Assembly (NCBI GenBank): GCA_010094045.1
Contig: ML986728.1
Coordinates: 45,411-103,600, forward strand
From: Lojkania enalia
Taxonomy: Eukaryota > Ascomycota > Dothideomycetes > Pleosporales
DNA: 58,190 bases
Direction of reading: 5' to 3'
The notes beneath the pieces are model-generated. The model did not search any database and was not told the origin of the DNA. It saw only the letters and a program-made list of their open reading frames with translations. Made by a program: the position numbers and the translations under genes. Shown piece after piece: positions 55,502-58,190 of this stretch (the first letter of the stretch is position 1; every line of letters starts with the position of its first letter).

Positions 55502-55850
55502 AGAACCCTACCTTTTCCTTCTCTTCTCTATATAGTAGATATCTATTTATACTATATTTTGTTTATAGTTCTTAGGTATAAATAGCCTTTACCTATTTAC
55601 TATATATCTTATACTTCTATCTTAAAAAGTACTATTACTATTTAATTAGTTAGTAATCTTCATCTAATTTTTACTATTTAAATACTCTATATATTTTTTA
55701 GTAGTATTAGTATCTAACTATATGTTATTTCTAGTTTAAAGCTTTATATTTCTCTAAATATACTTACTTCTATTATCTTATAAGTTATAATGTTAAGTTA
55801 CCTTCTAATATCTTTCTATATCTCTTTTACCTCTAAGACTAATTTTTTTA
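55502..55850 (-). mobile_element. Upstream remainder of Gypsy A
   Basis: Continues Gypsy A beyond the nested insertion; ends where a family-B LTR begins. Gag is not readable, so the element is truncated on this side. Confidence 0.55.
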
Positions 55851-56129
55851 TGTAATAATGCAAAGAAATCGTTCCACGAAAAGCTTTATATATAACCTTA
55901 TCCCAAAGCTTTTCGCTTATCTTATCCTACCCCCGGTTCTACCCCTTTTCCCTTCCGTATATAGTTACACACTCCCTTATAAGTAGCTTAGTAATTCTTC
56001 TATATCCTTTCGTATAAGGCCTATAGGTGTTAATAGAATTCCTAGGTCCCTAAACCCCTATATACTCCTATATACCTCTAAGTAGATTTATACTATATTT
56101 GGACCTATTATCTTACCTATACTGTTATA
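55851..56129 (+). repeat. LTR family B, complete copy (279 bp)
   Basis: TGTAATAATGC to CTGTTATA. It is flanked by TTTTA (55846-55850) and TTATA (56130-56134), a near match, so it may be another solo insertion. It could instead be the 5' LTR of the + strand element to its right, although no tRNA-type primer site is visible after it. Confidence 0.75.
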
Positions 56130-58190
56130 TTATATAGAAGAACTTAATACTACCGGTAACAGCCTCTTTAATAATATTATATTGATTGTTTATTTAACTA
56201 TATCTAAGTTTAAGATATACCCGATTTAGTTTAGGTTATAATACTTATATACTATTATATTAAATTATTTAGTTATCTAGATAGGATTTTAGAAACCTTC
56301 TATTAACTAAAGCCTTTAAGTTTAAAACTTCCTATCCCCTATAATTAGGATTGCTTTTAGAAAAGCCGCGTAGAGTGCGCCTAGGTAGAAACTCGGAGAC
56401 TACTAATAACCTATTAAAATCAGAGGCAACCGCTAATATCTAACTATAATTTACCTTCTAATTCCTATACTAGAACCGATATATGCATAAGTTGTAGTAA
56501 GAGTAAACTTCTATCTACGCGTATAGAATAACTGTTACCTCCTACAGGGAGCCCTATAACAGGCGGACCCCTCTTTATAGGGCCTATAATAAAGAACCTA
56601 TCTAATTCGGAGGGAAATTAGAGTAAACTAACCCTTAAAGAATAAATTACAATTTTATAAGAGGAGATCGCACGCTTAATATAATAGAGAACTATTAGTT
56701 CTAATTAACCTCTATAAACTATCGAATCAGAACCGATAATACGCCAAGAAACTTTTGCAACTCCCCTAGTAAGAAACCTCTCGGCCACCTTTAAGCCCCC
56801 TTAAACCTACTTTACTAAATATACGCCTAAGATTAAAAGCTTTATAGATAGCAACGAACCTATATTTAAATAATAGTAAGCCTCGATCCTAAACTAACTT
56901 GAGATTAATATAGATTACTATTAGATAGAGCGTATATATATAGTATTGGTATAAAAATACACCTCTAGTACTACGAAAGGGTATCTAGAGCTAAAATACC
57001 TAGCTAAATCAGACTAGTATCGGTTTAAAAATACTAAAGAAATAATTTCGCTTCTACAATTATATTTTATTATAAGTAATAAAGAGATAGAGGCGCGATA
57101 GGCGTTTTAGGTCCTAAGGATAAATAAGGGAGAAGTATTCCCAACTTTTAAAGCTCGCTTTATTAGTATAGCTATTAGAGGATCTATATCCTAATCTAAG
57201 TAGTTCTTCTACCTATAGGATAAGATTCTCCCCAGCCTAAGGATACTAAACCTTAGCTTTAAGCTTATATAGAAAGGCTCCTTTAACGCTATAGTCGCCT
57301 ACTTAACAGCCTATAATATAGAAAGGAGGAGCGTTTCTAACCTTCTAGAATAAACTATTAGCCTATAAGTTGTAGCTAAAATAAATTTAGATTAGTACCG
57401 GAAGGTTTCTAAGAGTTTATCTAAGGTAACCTACAATCTAATACTACCCTAATCTACCCTAGTATTAATACCTCATTCTACTACAATTACTTTCTAACCA
57501 CCCAGCAAGACTTTCGCACCTAAAAGGTATACTACCCTAGGTAATTACTATAACTATAGTAAACTAGAATATTTTATAAATAAATATACAGTCCTTAAAA
57601 TATAAGAGATAGAGGTTAAATAAGAGAAGATTAAGAAAGAAGAGTTCCTGGACGTAAGTAAGTACTACCTAGATGGTTCTCGGGTGGGAAATAGAAACAC
57701 CTAGAAAAACTCTCTATCTTAGGCTTAAATAAGTATAATTTATTAAATATTAATTTATTATATTTATTTAGAGGAAAATACTTCTAAATCCCTACTATTC
57801 TATATTTAAAAGGCGTTGGTATATAACTAAACGCTCTTATTAATACTAGCGCCTAAAGCTTCCTGTTCCTTAATTCTATAGTAGCTAGATTACTCTCCTA
57901 AGCTCTATATATATTAGTATAGTGCTTACCCTTTAAAATTACTATTAAAGGTTTTTAGGACTAAATCTAAACTCTAGTTAATTAGTATATCTACTTATAC
58001 CTGTGAATTAATAGAAGAACTATCTAAAACTACCTATTTATTATTATAGATCTAGATACTTAGGATTATATTATTAGTATTAAATAGTTACGTTGTTTTC
58101 AACTCCAGCTAAATATAGATAAGAATCGGATTATATAGCCCTCTAAGTATTCTACTACTTATAATCCTTTACCTCCTCTTCTTATATAAT
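56130..58190 (+). mobile_element. Gag-protease region of a + strand Gypsy-type element, cut by the window end
   Basis: Read through stops, 57020-57360 resembles a fungal gag (FPTFKARFISIAIRGSIS, then FFYL.DKI.PSLR). A zinc knuckle lies at about 57540-57595, where each Cys of CYNCGKPGH....C has become Tyr (NYYNYSKLEYFINKY); that is the expected result of G-to-A RIP on this strand. A DGS-type linker (YLDGSRVGN) follows, and an aspartic-protease-like segment (LPIYYYRSRYLGLYY) near 58010-58090. 56130-56700 would be the leader. The pol part lies outside the window. Confidence 0.7.

Overview
The window comes from a filamentous ascomycete. The evidence is short introns (45-65 bp) with CTAAY-type branch sites, CT-rich promoters, and typical ascomycete families: a Zn(II)2Cys6 regulator, a LysM protein, a But2-domain protein, an HHE protein and a sorbose-reductase-type SDR. 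The sequence is sharply split into two base compositions. Positions 1 to about 4085 and about 38297 to 58190 are extremely AT-rich and full of TAA/TAG. CpA is nearly absent there, which is the signature of repeat-induced point mutation (RIP). These blocks hold only dead transposons. The 34 kb between them has normal composition and carries the genes.

Left block: a RIP-degraded Ty1/copia element on the + strand with integrase, reverse transcriptase and RNase H still legible. A 24-bp tandem repeat sits near its 5' end, and a truncated LTR of another family lies at the window edge.

Gene island, left to right: a membrane-anchored fucose-lectin-like protein (4.8-6.4 kb); a 4.2-kb gene-poor stretch; a low-complexity basic protein; a hemerythrin-like HHE protein and an SDR, divergently arranged around a 39-bp palindrome; a secreted But2-domain protein; a three-LysM secreted protein; a small unknown protein; a flavodoxin-domain protein; an Hsp20 chaperone convergent with an acidic protein; a charged protein with a hydrophobic segment; a four-exon membrane RING-H2 protein; and a protein with two similar halves. 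From 29 kb rightward the island is damaged. It holds a HeLo-like/NLR N-terminal fragment cut by two tandem solo LTRs, an unknown 530-residue membrane protein, an IspE-type kinase of bacterial character, a NUDIX hydrolase, and a Zn2Cys6 regulator broken by three C-to-T nonsense changes next to another copy of the same solo LTR.

Right block: nested retroelements. A Gypsy element (minus strand) was interrupted three times: by a solo LTR (TSD ATTTT), by a Fot1/Pogo-like DNA transposon (44-bp TIRs, TA duplication), and by a complete chromodomain Gypsy element of 6125 bp (303-bp LTRs, TSD AGAAC). Remnants of a second chromodomain Gypsy, a duplicated LTR-plus-internal segment, and a + strand gag-protease region running off the right edge complete it.

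The most unexpected gene is the intronless ispE-like kinase at 33.2 kb. Fungi make isoprenoid precursors through mevalonate and should not need the MEP pathway, so horizontal acquisition and a changed role are likely. The most telling process is the damage at the island's right margin, where RIP-type mutations appear to have spread from the transposon block into a resident regulatory gene. All assignments come from reading the sequence; no database search was run.
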